From: Clostridia bacterium
Lineage (GTDB): Bacteria > Bacillota > Clostridia > Oscillospirales > Acutalibacteraceae
Direction: 5' to 3'
Length of the DNA stretch: 15,823 nt
Assembly: GCA_900763035.1 (NCBI GenBank)
Contig: CAAFIS010000053.1
Span: 1-15,823 of the forward strand
Part shown: positions 7,467-14,450 of the stretch, piece by piece
How the letters are laid out: each line of letters starts with the position of its first letter
Numbering within the stretch: position 1 is the stretch's first letter
Program-made: the position numbers and the translations under genes
Notes under the pieces: generated by a model
The model's input: only the letters and a program-made list of their open reading frames with translations
What the model was told of the DNA's origin: nothing
The model's database searches: none

Positions 7467-8351
7467 TCAGCGGCTCTCCTCCAGGATCATGCGCTCCAGC
7501 TCCTTGGCGGCCGCGCTCAGCGGCTGCTCTTTCCTTTTGATGATGACGATATCCCGCCGGGGGAGCCGTTCCTTCAGGCGGATGCGGCAGATGCCGTCGC
7601 CGTTACGCAAAAACTCCTCCGGGACGAACCCGATCCCGAGATCGGCCTCGACCAAGGGGAGGATCTGGTCGGCCGTGAACGCCTCGACATCCGGCTTATA
7701 TCGCAGGCCGTGCGAGGCGAACAAAGCGGAATAGAACGCGAAGGAGCGGGTGTCCTTGCCCAACGAGATCAGCGGATACCGCGTCAGCTCCTCCAACGAT
7801 ACCGGCCCTTTCGTCAGTGCCGCGAAGTGCGGCGAGCAGACGGCGACCTCGGTGAACGGCCGGACGGCTGTTTCCGTCAGCGAGGCCGTGCGGACGGTGG
7901 GTGCGGTGACGACGGCGATATCTGCCGTGCCGTCCGTTAGCGCAGCGACGGCCTGCGGTGTGGAATGGTTGCTGATGCGGATATGGATCCCCGGGTACAG
8001 CAGACGGTATTTTTTCAGCACCGGCAAAAGCAGGCAACGCAGCGCCACCTCGCTGGCTGCGATATACACTGCGCCGCTTTGCAGATCGCGCTCCTCGGTC
8101 AGCTCTGCCTCCCCCGCGTCAAGGTGCTCCGCGGCGATGCGGACGTGCTCGTACAGCCGTTTGCCCTCCGGTGTCAGCCGCATCCCCTTTTGGGAACGCA
8201 AAAACAGCGGACAGCCCAAGGCTGCCTCCAGCTTTTTGATCGTGCGCGTCATGCTCGGCTGGTCGTTGAACGTGGCCTTCGCCGCCTGCGAAACGCTCCC
8301 GTATCTGGCTACATCATAAAACACGCGGTAGTAGTCATAGCTGACGATCAC
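7467..8351 (-). CDS. LysR family transcriptional regulator
   Basis: The GTG at 8351 is chosen as start because AAGGAGG lies 8 nt upstream and the protein then begins with the family-typical VIVSYDYYRVFYDVARYGS. An ATG exists further upstream but leaves no ribosome binding site. The 294-residue length is standard. The winged helix-turn-helix lies at about residues 5-65 (SVSQAAKA, QPSMTRTIKKLE, FLRSQKG, LTPEGKRLYEHV). The effector-binding domain follows, with PLISLGKDTRSFAFYSALF and a late ADLGIGFVPEEFL segment. It is divergently transcribed from the small membrane protein and yoaK genes across a 121-nt gap with a dyad of LysR-box form, so it probably regulates both them and itself. The inducer is unknown. 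Confidence 0.93.
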   Translation of the reverse strand: MIVSYDYYRVFYDVARYGSVSQAAKATFNDQPSMTRTIKKLEAALGCPLFLRSQKGMRLTPEGKRLYEHVRIAAEHLDAGEAELTEERDLQSGAVYIAASEVALRCLLLPVLKKYRLLYPGIHIRISNHSTPQAVAALTDGTADIAVVTAPTVRTASLTETAVRPFTEVAVCSPHFAALTKGPVSLEELTRYPLISLGKDTRSFAFYSALFASHGLRYKPDVEAFTADQILPLVEADLGIGFVPEEFLRNGDGICRIRLKERLPRRDIVIIKRKEQPLSAAAKELERMILEESR

Positions 8352-8390
8352 GGCGATCTCCTCCTTAACTCCATGCCAAACAGACATGAT

Positions 8391-8409
8391 ATGTATAGCT
8401 GATATACAT
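8391..8409. promoter_or_regulatory. Probable LysR operator (T-N11-A dyad)
   Basis: ATGTATA (8391-8397) and TATACAT (8403-8409) form a perfect 7-bp inverted repeat around GCTGA. T8394 and A8406 lie exactly 11 nt apart in symmetric positions, as in the classical T-N11-A LysR box. The dyad abuts the -35 box of the rightward promoter and sits 39 nt upstream of the lysR start, so bound regulator could act on both directions. Confidence 0.6.
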
Positions 8410-8438
8410 TTTACGCATGAGCTTGCTCGTATTATAAT
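8410..8438 (+). promoter_or_regulatory. Promoter for the small membrane protein and yoaK unit
   Basis: TTTACG (8410-8415) and a perfect TATAAT (8433-8438) are separated by 17 nt. The weak -35 next to the LysR-type dyad fits a promoter that needs activation. The ATG at 8473 follows 34 nt after the -10 box. Confidence 0.65.
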
Positions 8439-8472
8439 ATGGCCGTCATCGAAAGTCAAGGAGGGATGACCC

Positions 8473-8757
8473 ATGGGTGTGGGATCTGTTTTGGAGATCG
8501 TTATGGGCGCGCTGTTCACCGCGGCGATGGGCATCTTCGTTTTTTGGGTAGCCAAAGCCACGGACGAGGAAAAGCGGCACTGCCGCTTCACGGCCGCGGC
8601 CTTTGCCGCCGGCTCCGCCTTCGGTGTCGCCGCCGAATGGCTGACCGGGGAAGACTGCGCCGCTGCGATGCTGTATGCGCTGTGCTTTATGCTGGCGTAC
8701 ACGGCGTTCGTGTTCTCGTTCCCGGAAAAAGAGGGGCGCCGCCATGAAGGACCATGA
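8473..8757 (+). CDS. Small three-helix membrane protein of unknown function
   Basis: I do not recognise this 94-residue protein. It has three hydrophobic segments at about residues 6-27 (LEIVMGALFTAAMGIFVFWV), 39-57 and 63-84, separated by a short charged loop (KATDEEKRH) and by WLTGEDC. The C-terminus is charged (PEKEGRRHEGP). AAGGAGGG lies 7 nt before the ATG, so translation should be strong. It is the first gene behind the LysR-facing promoter and overlaps the yoaK start by 14 nt, which suggests translational coupling and a joint role with YoaK in the membrane. No relative can be named without a search. Confidence 0.8.
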   Translation: MGVGSVLEIVMGALFTAAMGIFVFWVAKATDEEKRHCRFTAAAFAAGSAFGVAAEWLTGEDCAAAMLYALCFMLAYTAFVFSFPEKEGRRHEGP

Positions 8758-9415
8758 ACCGTTCCGCGGGCAGATGTCCGACAGCTTCCGGGCAGCGGTC
8801 TTCATCGTCCTGTCCGGCGGCTTTCAGGACGCCTACACATACACCTGCCGCGGCGGGGTGTTCGCCAACGCGCAGACAGGCAACATCGTGCTGCTGAGCA
8901 CGGCGCTGTTCCGGCAGGAATGGCCGACGGCGCTGAAATACCTGATCCCGGTGCTCTCGTTCGTCGTCGGTACGGCAGTCGCGGAGGGGATACATCTGCG
9001 GCTGAAAAGCTGCGAAAAGATCCACTGGCGGCAGATCATCCTGCTTGTCGAGATCGTGCTGCTGGGCATCGTCGGCGGGCTGCCGCCCGCCGTCGAGCCG
9101 CTGGCCAACGCGCTGGTATCCTTCGTCTGTGCCATGCAGGTGCAGACGTTCCACAAGGTGCGCGGGCACGCCTATGCCAGCACGATGTGCATCGGCAACC
9201 TGCGCTCCGGAACGGAGGCTCTGTGCGCCTACTTCCGCGTGCGGGACAAAGAGATCCTGCAAAAGGCCGCCACCTATCTCGGCGTGGTCTTGGTGTTCGG
9301 TGTCGGCGCGGGACTGGGCAGCATCCTGACCGTGGCCTTAGACTGCCGGGCGATCTGGCTGTGCTGCCTGCTGCTTTCGGTCAGCTTCGGCATGATGTTC
9401 ATCCACGAAAAATAA
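8744..9415 (+). CDS. YoaK family (DUF1275) membrane protein
   Basis: The ATG at 8744 gives a 223-residue protein beginning MKDHEPFRGQMSDSF. An in-frame start 69 nt earlier would add a basic, non-family stretch and was rejected. The family hallmark SGGFQDAYTYTCRGGVFANA followed by QTGNIVLLS lies near residues 25-53. A later conserved block (MQVQTFHKVRG, ASTMCIGNLRSGTEAL) lies around 130-165. Several hydrophobic segments indicate a polytopic membrane protein. The family's function is unknown; transport has been proposed. A GAGGGG ribosome binding site lies inside the preceding gene, which it overlaps by 14 nt. The gene is followed at once by a short hairpin and a MATE pump relic in the same frame. 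Confidence 0.9.
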   Translation: MKDHEPFRGQMSDSFRAAVFIVLSGGFQDAYTYTCRGGVFANAQTGNIVLLSTALFRQEWPTALKYLIPVLSFVVGTAVAEGIHLRLKSCEKIHWRQIILLVEIVLLGIVGGLPPAVEPLANALVSFVCAMQVQTFHKVRGHAYASTMCIGNLRSGTEALCAYFRVRDKEILQKAATYLGVVLVFGVGAGLGSILTVALDCRAIWLCCLLLSVSFGMMFIHEK

Positions 9416-9432
9416 CGGCCGCACGCGGCCGT
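9415..9432 (+). repeat. Short hairpin at the yoaK stop codon
   Basis: ACGGCCG and CGGCCGT form a perfect 7-bp stem with the 4-nt loop CACG. It begins on the last base of the yoaK stop. No U-tract follows, so it is a weak terminator candidate. It marks the junction between yoaK and the MATE relic. Confidence 0.5.
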
Positions 9433-9814
9433 CGGCGCGGCCGCGCTGCTGATCGCCGAGGGCTGCCCCGGCGCGCTGATCCGGTCGTTCGGTGCGGCGA
9501 ACGAGAGCCGCTATTACACCTCGCTGGCCGTCAGGGCCTTCCGCATCTATCTGTGCATGCTGATCCCGGCGTGCGTGAACAAGGCGACCTTCATCTTTTT
9601 GCAGGCGATGGGCAAGGCCGCAGCATCGACGATGCTGTCCATGCTGCGGGAGGTCGTGTTCGGCGTTTTGTTCGCGCTGCTGCTGCCCGTGTCCCTCGGG
9701 CTGGACGGCGTGCTGTGGTCGATGCCGGTATCGGACGTGTGCACGGCAATGATCTCGGCCGTACTGATCGGCAAAACGCTGCGCTCCCTTGACCGGGCAG
9801 AGCAAACGACATGA
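9416..9814 (+). pseudogene. C-terminal fragment of a MATE family efflux transporter
   Basis: After the yoaK stop the same frame stays open for about 132 codons to TGA at 9812-9814. It reads like the last third of a MATE multidrug/Na+ antiporter: LIRSFGAANESRYYTSLAVR, then FRIYLCMLIPACVNKATFIF, LQAMGKAAAS, LREVVFGVLFALLLP and GLDGVLWSMPVSD. A full MATE protein has about 450 residues and 12 helices. The first eight or so helices are missing and no plausible start or ribosome binding site is present; the internal ATG at 9557 has none. It is therefore a deletion relic. MATE similarity begins about 20-40 nt after the yoaK stop. Assignment rests on recognised motif order, not on a search. Confidence 0.75.
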
Positions 9815-9840
9815 TCCCCTTCGGACAGAAAAAACAGACG

Positions 9841-9875
9841 AAAAGACCGGCAGGCCGATGGCCTGCCGGTCTTTT
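9841..9875. terminator. Bidirectional Rho-independent terminator
   Basis: A perfect 16-bp stem (9841-9856 with 9860-9875) encloses a 3-nt loop GAT, with AAAA and TTTT at the outer ends. It lies between the MATE relic and the glnN stop, so it can end transcripts from both directions. Confidence 0.92.
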
Positions 9876-9889
9876 GCGGATATTTTCGG

Positions 9890-11980
9890 TCAGCGCACGC
9901 CGAACAGCAGCTCGCCGTAGCTCGGGTACGGCCAGCGGTCGGTGGGGGCGATGCTCTCCATCTCGTCCGCGACACAGCGCAGCGCGGCCATATCCGGCAG
10001 CACCGTTTCCACGCAGTAGCGGGCAAGCTTCGTTACGTCGCCCGGCACCTCGGATACGGTCAGATCCTCCTCCAGCTTTTTGACTTGACGCAGCATCTGC
10101 GCAAGCAGTGCGTCGAGGGTGGCGACTCTGTCGCGCTCGTACACGGCATACGTTCCGGTGAAGGCTTCCTTCTCGCGGCCGGCGGCAGCCAGCTCCGCGC
10201 TGACGCGGCTCATCGCGGGCAGGATGTCGCGGCGCGCCATGTCGCGCATGGTCAGCGCCTCGATATGCACGGTCTTGACGTAGTTCTCCGTCAGGATCTC
10301 GTACCGGGCGGTCAGCTCCGGCAGGGTGAACACCTTGTGGCCGGTGAACAGTGCGATGCTCTTTTCGGACAGGAAGGCGGGCAGCGCATCCGGCGTGGTC
10401 TTTTTGTTCGACAGGCCGCGGCGCTCGGCCTCGCCGATCCACGCGTCGTCATAACCGTTGCCGTTGAAGATGATGCGCTCGTGCTCCCGGATCGTGCGGC
10501 GGATCAGCTCGTGCAGCGTGCCCTCGAAGTCGGCGGCGCCCTCCAGCTCGTCGGCGAACTGGCGCAGCTCCTCCGCCACGGCGGTGTTGAGCACCGTGTT
10601 GGCGCACGACACGCTGGCAGACGAGCCGGGCATCCGGAACTCGAACTTATTGCCGGTGAAGGCGAAGGGGGAGGTGCGGTTGCGGTCGGTCGTATCCTTG
10701 GGGAATTTGGGCAGCGTATGCACGCCGATACGCATCAGCTCCTTCTCCTTGGCATCGTACTGCGTATCGTGCAGGATCGCATCCAAGATCGCGCTGAGAT
10801 CCGTGCCGAGGAACATGGACACGATGGCGGGCGGTGCCTCGTTGGCCCCCAGCCGGTGATCGTTGCCCGCGCTGGCGACCGAGGCGCGCAGCAGCTCCTG
10901 ATACTCGTCGACGGCCTTGATGACGGCGCACAAAAACAGCAAGAACTGTGCGTTCTCGGCGGGCGTTTCGCCCGGCTCCAGCAGGTTGACGCCCGTATCT
11001 GTCGCGATCGACCAGTTATTGTGCTTGCCGCTGCCGTTGACGCCTGCGAACGGCTTTTCGTGCAGCAGACAGATCATGCCGTGGCGGTTTGCCACCTTTT
11101 GCATGATCTCCATGGTCAGCTGATCGTGATCGGCGGCGATGTTGGTGGTGGTGAAGATCGGCGCCATCTCGTGCTGGGCGGGCGCGACCTCGTTATGCTC
11201 GGTCTTGGCCAGCACGCCCAGCTTCCACAGCTCGTCGTTGAGCTCCTTCATGAACGCCTGCACGCGCGGCTTGATCGCGCCGAAATAGTGATCGTCCAGC
11301 TCCTGGCCCTTGGGCGGACGGGAGCCGAACAGCGTGCGTCCGGTATAGATCAGATCCGGCCGCCGGTCGTACAGTGCCTTATCGATCAGAAAATATTCCT
11401 GCTCCGGCCCGACCGTCGTTTTGACGGACGACACGTCCGCGTTGCCGAACAGGTGCAGCACCCGCATGGCCTGCCGGTCGATGGCCTCCATGGAGCGCAG
11501 CAGCGGCGTTTTTTGGTCGAGCGCCTCTCCGCCGTAGCTGCAGAACGCCGTGGGGATGCACAGCACGCCGTCCTTGATGAACGCATACGACGTCGCGTCC
11601 CATGCGGTGTAGCCGCGCGCCTCGAACGTCGCGCGAAGGCCGCCGGACGGGAACGAGGAGGCGTCCGGCTCGCCGCGGATCAGCTCCTTGCCGGAGAACT
11701 CCATGATCACCTTGCCGTCGCCGATCGGGGTGATGAAGCTGTCGTGCTTCTCGGCGGAGATGCCGGTCATCGGCTGGAACCAGTGCGTGTAATGCGTAGC
11801 CCCGTTCTCGATCGCCCAATTTTTCATCGCGGTCGCGACGGCATCCGCCACGGTGGGATCTAAGCGGCGACCGCCCTCGATCGTCCGCTTGAGCTTGGTG
11901 TAGACCTCCTTGGACAGGGTAGCGCGCATGGTGCGGTCGTCGAACACCATGCTGCCGAACAGCTCGCTCACGTTTTCCAT
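9890..11980 (-). CDS. glnN: Glutamine synthetase type III
   Basis: This enzyme makes glutamine from glutamate, ammonia and ATP in the cytosol. The 696-residue length marks the GSIII class (about 700), unlike the 440-470 of GSI. The start ATG at 11980 has GGAGCG upstream, and the family-typical N-terminus ([10 protein letters not shown]) follows it; upstream in-frame extension is not family sequence. Class-typical segments are [18 protein letters not shown] (121-138), [11 protein letters not shown] (191-201), [16 protein letters not shown] (261-276), [10 protein letters not shown] (315-324) and, later, [17 protein letters not shown], which hold the glutamate, metal and ATP ligands. It is monocistronic and ends at the shared terminator. 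Its own promoter and a hairpin at the start of the leader suggest control at initiation and possibly by attenuation. I see nothing broken. Confidence 0.97.
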   Translation of the reverse strand: MENVSELFGSMVFDDRTMRATLSKEVYTKLKRTIEGGRRLDPTVADAVATAMKNWAIENGATHYTHWFQPMTGISAEKHDSFITPIGDGKVIMEFSGKELIRGEPDASSFPSGGLRATFEARGYTAWDATSYAFIKDGVLCIPTAFCSYGGEALDQKTPLLRSMEAIDRQAMRVLHLFGNADVSSVKTTVGPEQEYFLIDKALYDRRPDLIYTGRTLFGSRPPKGQELDDHYFGAIKPRVQAFMKELNDELWKLGVLAKTEHNEVAPAQHEMAPIFTTTNIAADHDQLTMEIMQKVANRHGMICLLHEKPFAGVNGSGKHNNWSIATDTGVNLLEPGETPAENAQFLLFLCAVIKAVDEYQELLRASVASAGNDHRLGANEAPPAIVSMFLGTDLSAILDAILHDTQYDAKEKELMRIGVHTLPKFPKDTTDRNRTSPFAFTGNKFEFRMPGSSASVSCANTVLNTAVAEELRQFADELEGAADFEGTLHELIRRTIREHERIIFNGNGYDDAWIGEAERRGLSNKKTTPDALPAFLSEKSIALFTGHKVFTLPELTARYEILTENYVKTVHIEALTMRDMARRDILPAMSRVSAELAAAGREKEAFTGTYAVYERDRVATLDALLAQMLRQVKKLEEDLTVSEVPGDVTKLARYCVETVLPDMAALRCVADEMESIAPTDRWPYPSYGELLFGVR

Positions 11981-12021
11981 TTTTCTCGCTCCTTTTCTGC
12001 TGCGCACGGATGAACGAAAAA

Positions 12022-12058
12022 AGGACAAGGACGCCGCGTCTGCGGGCGTCCTTGTCCT
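12022..12058 (-). terminator. Terminator-like hairpin in the glnN leader (candidate attenuator)
   Basis: A perfect 14-bp stem (12058-12045 with 12035-12022 on the minus strand) encloses a 9-nt loop CGCAGACGC. Six U residues follow, counting the last stem base. It lies between the glnN promoter and the glnN start, beginning only a few nt after the predicted transcription start. No gene upstream on this strand needs a terminator. Confidence 0.75.
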
Positions 12059-12067
12059 GATGCGGGC

Positions 12068-12096
12068 ATTATAGCACCGTACGCGCCGATCGTCAA
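12068..12096 (-). promoter_or_regulatory. Strong sigma-A promoter of glnN with upstream A-tract
   Basis: On the minus strand TTGACG (12096-12091) and a perfect TATAAT (12073-12068) are spaced by 17 nt. A/T-rich sequence at about 12102-12122 occupies the position of an UP element. The predicted start is about 12061, giving a leader of about 80 nt. Confidence 0.85.
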
Positions 12097-12150
12097 GCCC
12101 CAAATTCGTTTTTTTATTTTTTGCCGACCGAAAGCGCGGCCGCCGCGCAC

Positions 12151-12180
12151 GCATGATCCGCTGCCCCGCCGCCCATACTG
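12151..12180 (+). promoter_or_regulatory. Sigma-G-like promoter upstream of sigG
   Basis: GCATG (12151-12155) and CATACTG (12174-12180) are separated by 18 nt. As I recall it, the Bacillus subtilis sigma-G consensus is close to G-A/C-ATR, 18 nt, CATNNTA, so both boxes and the spacing fit with only the last base off. The predicted start lies about 20 nt before the sigG GTG. This would allow self-activation. Confidence 0.55.
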
Positions 12181-12206
12181 TTAGAAAACGGGCGAAGGGA
12201 AGGATC

Positions 12207-12977
12207 GTGTTGTTCAACAAGGTCGAGATCTGTGGGGTGGACACCTCGACGCTGCGGGTGCTGACGGAAGCGGAAAAAACGGCGCTGCTGCAGCGGGTGC
12301 GGCAGGGCGATCGGCAGGCACGGGAGCAGCTGGTCAGCGGCAACCTGCGGCTGGTGCTCAGCGTGATCCAGCGCTTCACCGGGCGGGGCGAGAATTTAGA
12401 CGACCTATTCCAAGTGGGCTGCATCGGGCTGATCAAGGCGATCGACAATTTCGATCTGTCGCTGGGCGTGCGGTTCTCGACCTACGCCGTCCCCATGATC
12501 ATCGGCGAGATCCGCCGCTATCTGCGCGACAACAACGCCATCCGGATCAGCCGCTCCGTCCGGGACGTCGCGTACAAGGCGATGCAGGCGAAGGAGCAGC
12601 TGTCCGCCCGGCTGCACCGCGAGCCGACCGTCGAGCAGATCGCCGCCGCCATCGCACTGCCGCGCGAGGAGGTGGTGATCGCGCTGGAGGCGATCGTGGA
12701 TCCGGTGTCGCTGTACGAGCCGGTGTACAACGACGGCGGCGACACGATCTATGTCATGGATCAGATCGGCGACCGCAGCGACGACCGCGACTGGCTGGAC
12801 GAGATCGCGCTCAAGGAGGCGATCGGCGCGCTCAGCAACCGGGAAAAGAAGATATTGGAGCTGCGGTTCTTCCGCGGGCTGACGCAGGTGGAGGTATCGG
12901 CGGAGATCGGGATATCGCAGGCACAGGTCAGCCGGCTGGAAAAAGGCGCGCTGGGCAAGATCAAGCGGGAACTGTAG
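12207..12977 (+). CDS. sigG: RNA polymerase sporulation sigma factor SigG
   Basis: SigG directs late forespore transcription during sporulation. The start is GTG at 12207 with AAGGGAAGGA just before it, giving 256 residues, close to the 257-260 of known SigG; TTG at 12210 is an alternative. The diagnostic N-terminus [13 protein letters not shown] (4-16) separates SigG from SigF and SigE. Region 2 includes [12 protein letters not shown] (46-57), [20 protein letters not shown] (65-84) and the -10 binding stretch [20 protein letters not shown] (89-108). Region 3 includes [15 protein letters not shown] (165-179). Region 4 (about 205-250) ends with the helix-turn-helix [20 protein letters not shown]. 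In many Clostridia sigG follows spoIIGA-sigE; here it stands alone, divergent from glnN and upstream of tldD. Confidence 0.95.
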   Translation: MLFNKVEICGVDTSTLRVLTEAEKTALLQRVRQGDRQAREQLVSGNLRLVLSVIQRFTGRGENLDDLFQVGCIGLIKAIDNFDLSLGVRFSTYAVPMIIGEIRRYLRDNNAIRISRSVRDVAYKAMQAKEQLSARLHREPTVEQIAAAIALPREEVVIALEAIVDPVSLYEPVYNDGGDTIYVMDQIGDRSDDRDWLDEIALKEAIGALSNREKKILELRFFRGLTQVEVSAEIGISQAQVSRLEKGALGKIKREL

Positions 12978-12990
12978 ATCCCGCTTTTTT
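12963..12990 (+). terminator. Rho-independent terminator overlapping the sigG stop
   Basis: AAGCGGGA (12963-12970) pairs with TCCCGCTT (12979-12986) around an 8-nt loop containing the TAG stop. The T-run covers 12985-12990. The last codons of sigG thus form the left arm of the terminator. Confidence 0.8.
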
Positions 12991-12992
12991 GC

Positions 12993-13021
12993 TTGAAATA
13001 ACGGCGGAAAAGTGGTATGAT
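12993..13021 (+). promoter_or_regulatory. Sigma-A promoter of tldD-tldE
   Basis: TTGAAA (12993-12998) and TATGAT (13016-13021) are separated by 17 nt, each matching the consensus at 5 of 6. It follows the sigG terminator directly and lies 34 nt before the tldD ATG, so the peptidase pair is transcribed apart from sigG. Confidence 0.75.
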
Positions 13022-13055
13022 CAAAGCAATACCGAACGAAGGAGGCCATGATATC

Positions 13056-14450
13056 ATGCCATTTTCCGCTTATCTGGACGGCAAGCGCGCCGCCTGCCGG
13101 GCGCTGGTCGACGCGCTGTCCGACGCGTACCCTTATGTCAGCGTGCTGGGCACGGACGTACAGGAGACGAACTATCTCGTCGACCGCCGTTCTTCCTCCG
13201 CGCGCGACGGCGAGGGCGAATGCGGCTTCGTCGTGCGGCTGCACGACGGCGGCGCGTTCTACGAATACGCCTTCGACGCGCCGGACGACCCCGCCGCATT
13301 AGCGGCAAGGATCAAAGCATCCGCCAAGACCGACCCGTCGCTTGCCGCGCGGGCGATCCGCTGCCCCGTGCCGGAGGATCCGCCGCACCGCGAGGACTTC
13401 GTGCGGGAGAGCGACTTTGCCGCATACGACGACGCGGCGGTGCTTGCCTTCTGCACGGATCTGCGCGATAAGCTGCTGCAGAAAGACGAGCGTTTCATCA
13501 ACGCGATGGCGCTGGTGCGCCCCTACACGGTGTCGAAGCTGTTCGTCAGCAAAAACCGCGAGCTGACGCAGCACTACGGCTGGGCCAACGGCTATCTGAT
13601 CGTGCTGTGTCAGGACGGCCGCATGGTGCAGGCGCGCGAGGACGTGGCGTCGAACCGGATGGCCGATCTGATGCGTGAGATGCCGCTGCTGATCGACAAA
13701 CTGGCGCACAAGGCGATCTGCCTGACGAAGGCGACGCCGATCGAGCCCGGCGTGTACGACGTGATCACCGACAGCTCCATCACCGGGCTGATCGCGCACG
13801 AGGCGTTCGGCCACGGCGTGGAGATGGATCAGTTCGTCAAGGACCGCGCGATGGCCAAGCACTGCGTCGGGGAATATGTCGCGTCCCCGATCGCGAATAT
13901 GCACGACGGTGCGGCCGCCGCGTTCAGCGCCGCCTCGTACTTCTTCGATGACGACGGCATTTTGGCACAGGACACGCAGATCATCAAGGACGGCATCCTC
14001 GTCGCGGGGCTGTCGGATCTGGCCAGTGCGGCGCAGCTTGGCACGCAGCCGACCGGCAACGGACGGCGGCAGTCATACGCGCACAAGGCCTATGCCCGCA
14101 TGACCAACACGTTTTTCGAGCCGGGCAAGGACAAGCTGGAGGACATGATCCGCTCCGTCGAACACGGCTATATGCTGTTTGAAACGAACAACGGCATGGA
14201 GGACCCCAAAAACTGGCAGATCCAGTGCACGGCGGAATACGGCATCGAGATCCGCGACGGCAAGCTGACCGACCACTATGTCTCCCCTGTGGTGATGAGC
14301 GGCTTCGTCCCGGATCTGCTCAAGTCGATCTCCATGATCTCCGACGCGTCGGAGGTCATCGGCGCAGGCTTCTGCGGCAAGGGCTATAAAGAATGGGTGC
14401 GCGTTTCCGACGGCGGACCGAACCTGAAAGTGAGGGTGAAGCTGGGATGA
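13056..14450 (+). CDS. tldD: TldD-family metalloprotease subunit
   Basis: TldD is the zinc-bearing subunit of the TldD/TldE heterodimer, which degrades unfolded or leader peptides and in some bacteria matures ribosomally made peptides such as microcin B17. The 464-residue length fits. The zinc motif HExxxH is at His248, Glu249 and His252 (IAHEAFGHGVEMD). Cys440 in GAGFCGKG matches the C-terminal zinc ligand described for Escherichia coli TldD. The start is the ATG at 13056, 10 nt after GAAGGAGG; an overlapping ATG at 13048 is in a different frame. Its stop overlaps the next start (ATGA). No precursor peptide gene is seen beside it, so a housekeeping proteolytic role is as likely as a maturation role. 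Confidence 0.92.
   Translation: MPFSAYLDGKRAACRALVDALSDAYPYVSVLGTDVQETNYLVDRRSSSARDGEGECGFVVRLHDGGAFYEYAFDAPDDPAALAARIKASAKTDPSLAARAIRCPVPEDPPHREDFVRESDFAAYDDAAVLAFCTDLRDKLLQKDERFINAMALVRPYTVSKLFVSKNRELTQHYGWANGYLIVLCQDGRMVQAREDVASNRMADLMREMPLLIDKLAHKAICLTKATPIEPGVYDVITDSSITGLIAHEAFGHGVEMDQFVKDRAMAKHCVGEYVASPIANMHDGAAAAFSAASYFFDDDGILAQDTQIIKDGILVAGLSDLASAAQLGTQPTGNGRRQSYAHKAYARMTNTFFEPGKDKLEDMIRSVEHGYMLFETNNGMEDPKNWQIQCTAEYGIEIRDGKLTDHYVSPVVMSGFVPDLLKSISMISDASEVIGAGFCGKGYKEWVRVSDGGPNLKVRVKLG

Noticed and set aside
8352..8702. Longer lysR start extending through the intergenic region
   Set aside because: It would run over the divergent promoter, the dyad and the opposite gene. The GTG at 8351 has an ideal AAGGAGG and a family-typical N-terminus.
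10085..11863. 592-codon open frame on the plus strand
   Set aside because: It lies wholly antisense to glnN, whose family match is certain. Its Arg, Gln, Asp and His-rich composition is that of a shadow frame in GC-rich DNA.
12134..12148. Inverted repeat GCGCGG-CCG-CCGCGC just upstream of the sigG promoter
   Set aside because: The arms are short and purely G and C, and the position gives no specific hint of a regulator.
12153..12206. ATG at 12153 as sigG start
   Set aside because: It lies inside the spacer of the proposed sigma-G promoter, and the added 18 residues are not SigG-like. GTG at 12207 has the ribosome binding site.
11981..12448. Longer glnN start overlapping sigG
   Set aside because: It would span the glnN promoter and leader hairpin and run antisense into sigG. 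The ATG at 11980 has a ribosome binding site and starts the conserved GSIII N-terminus.
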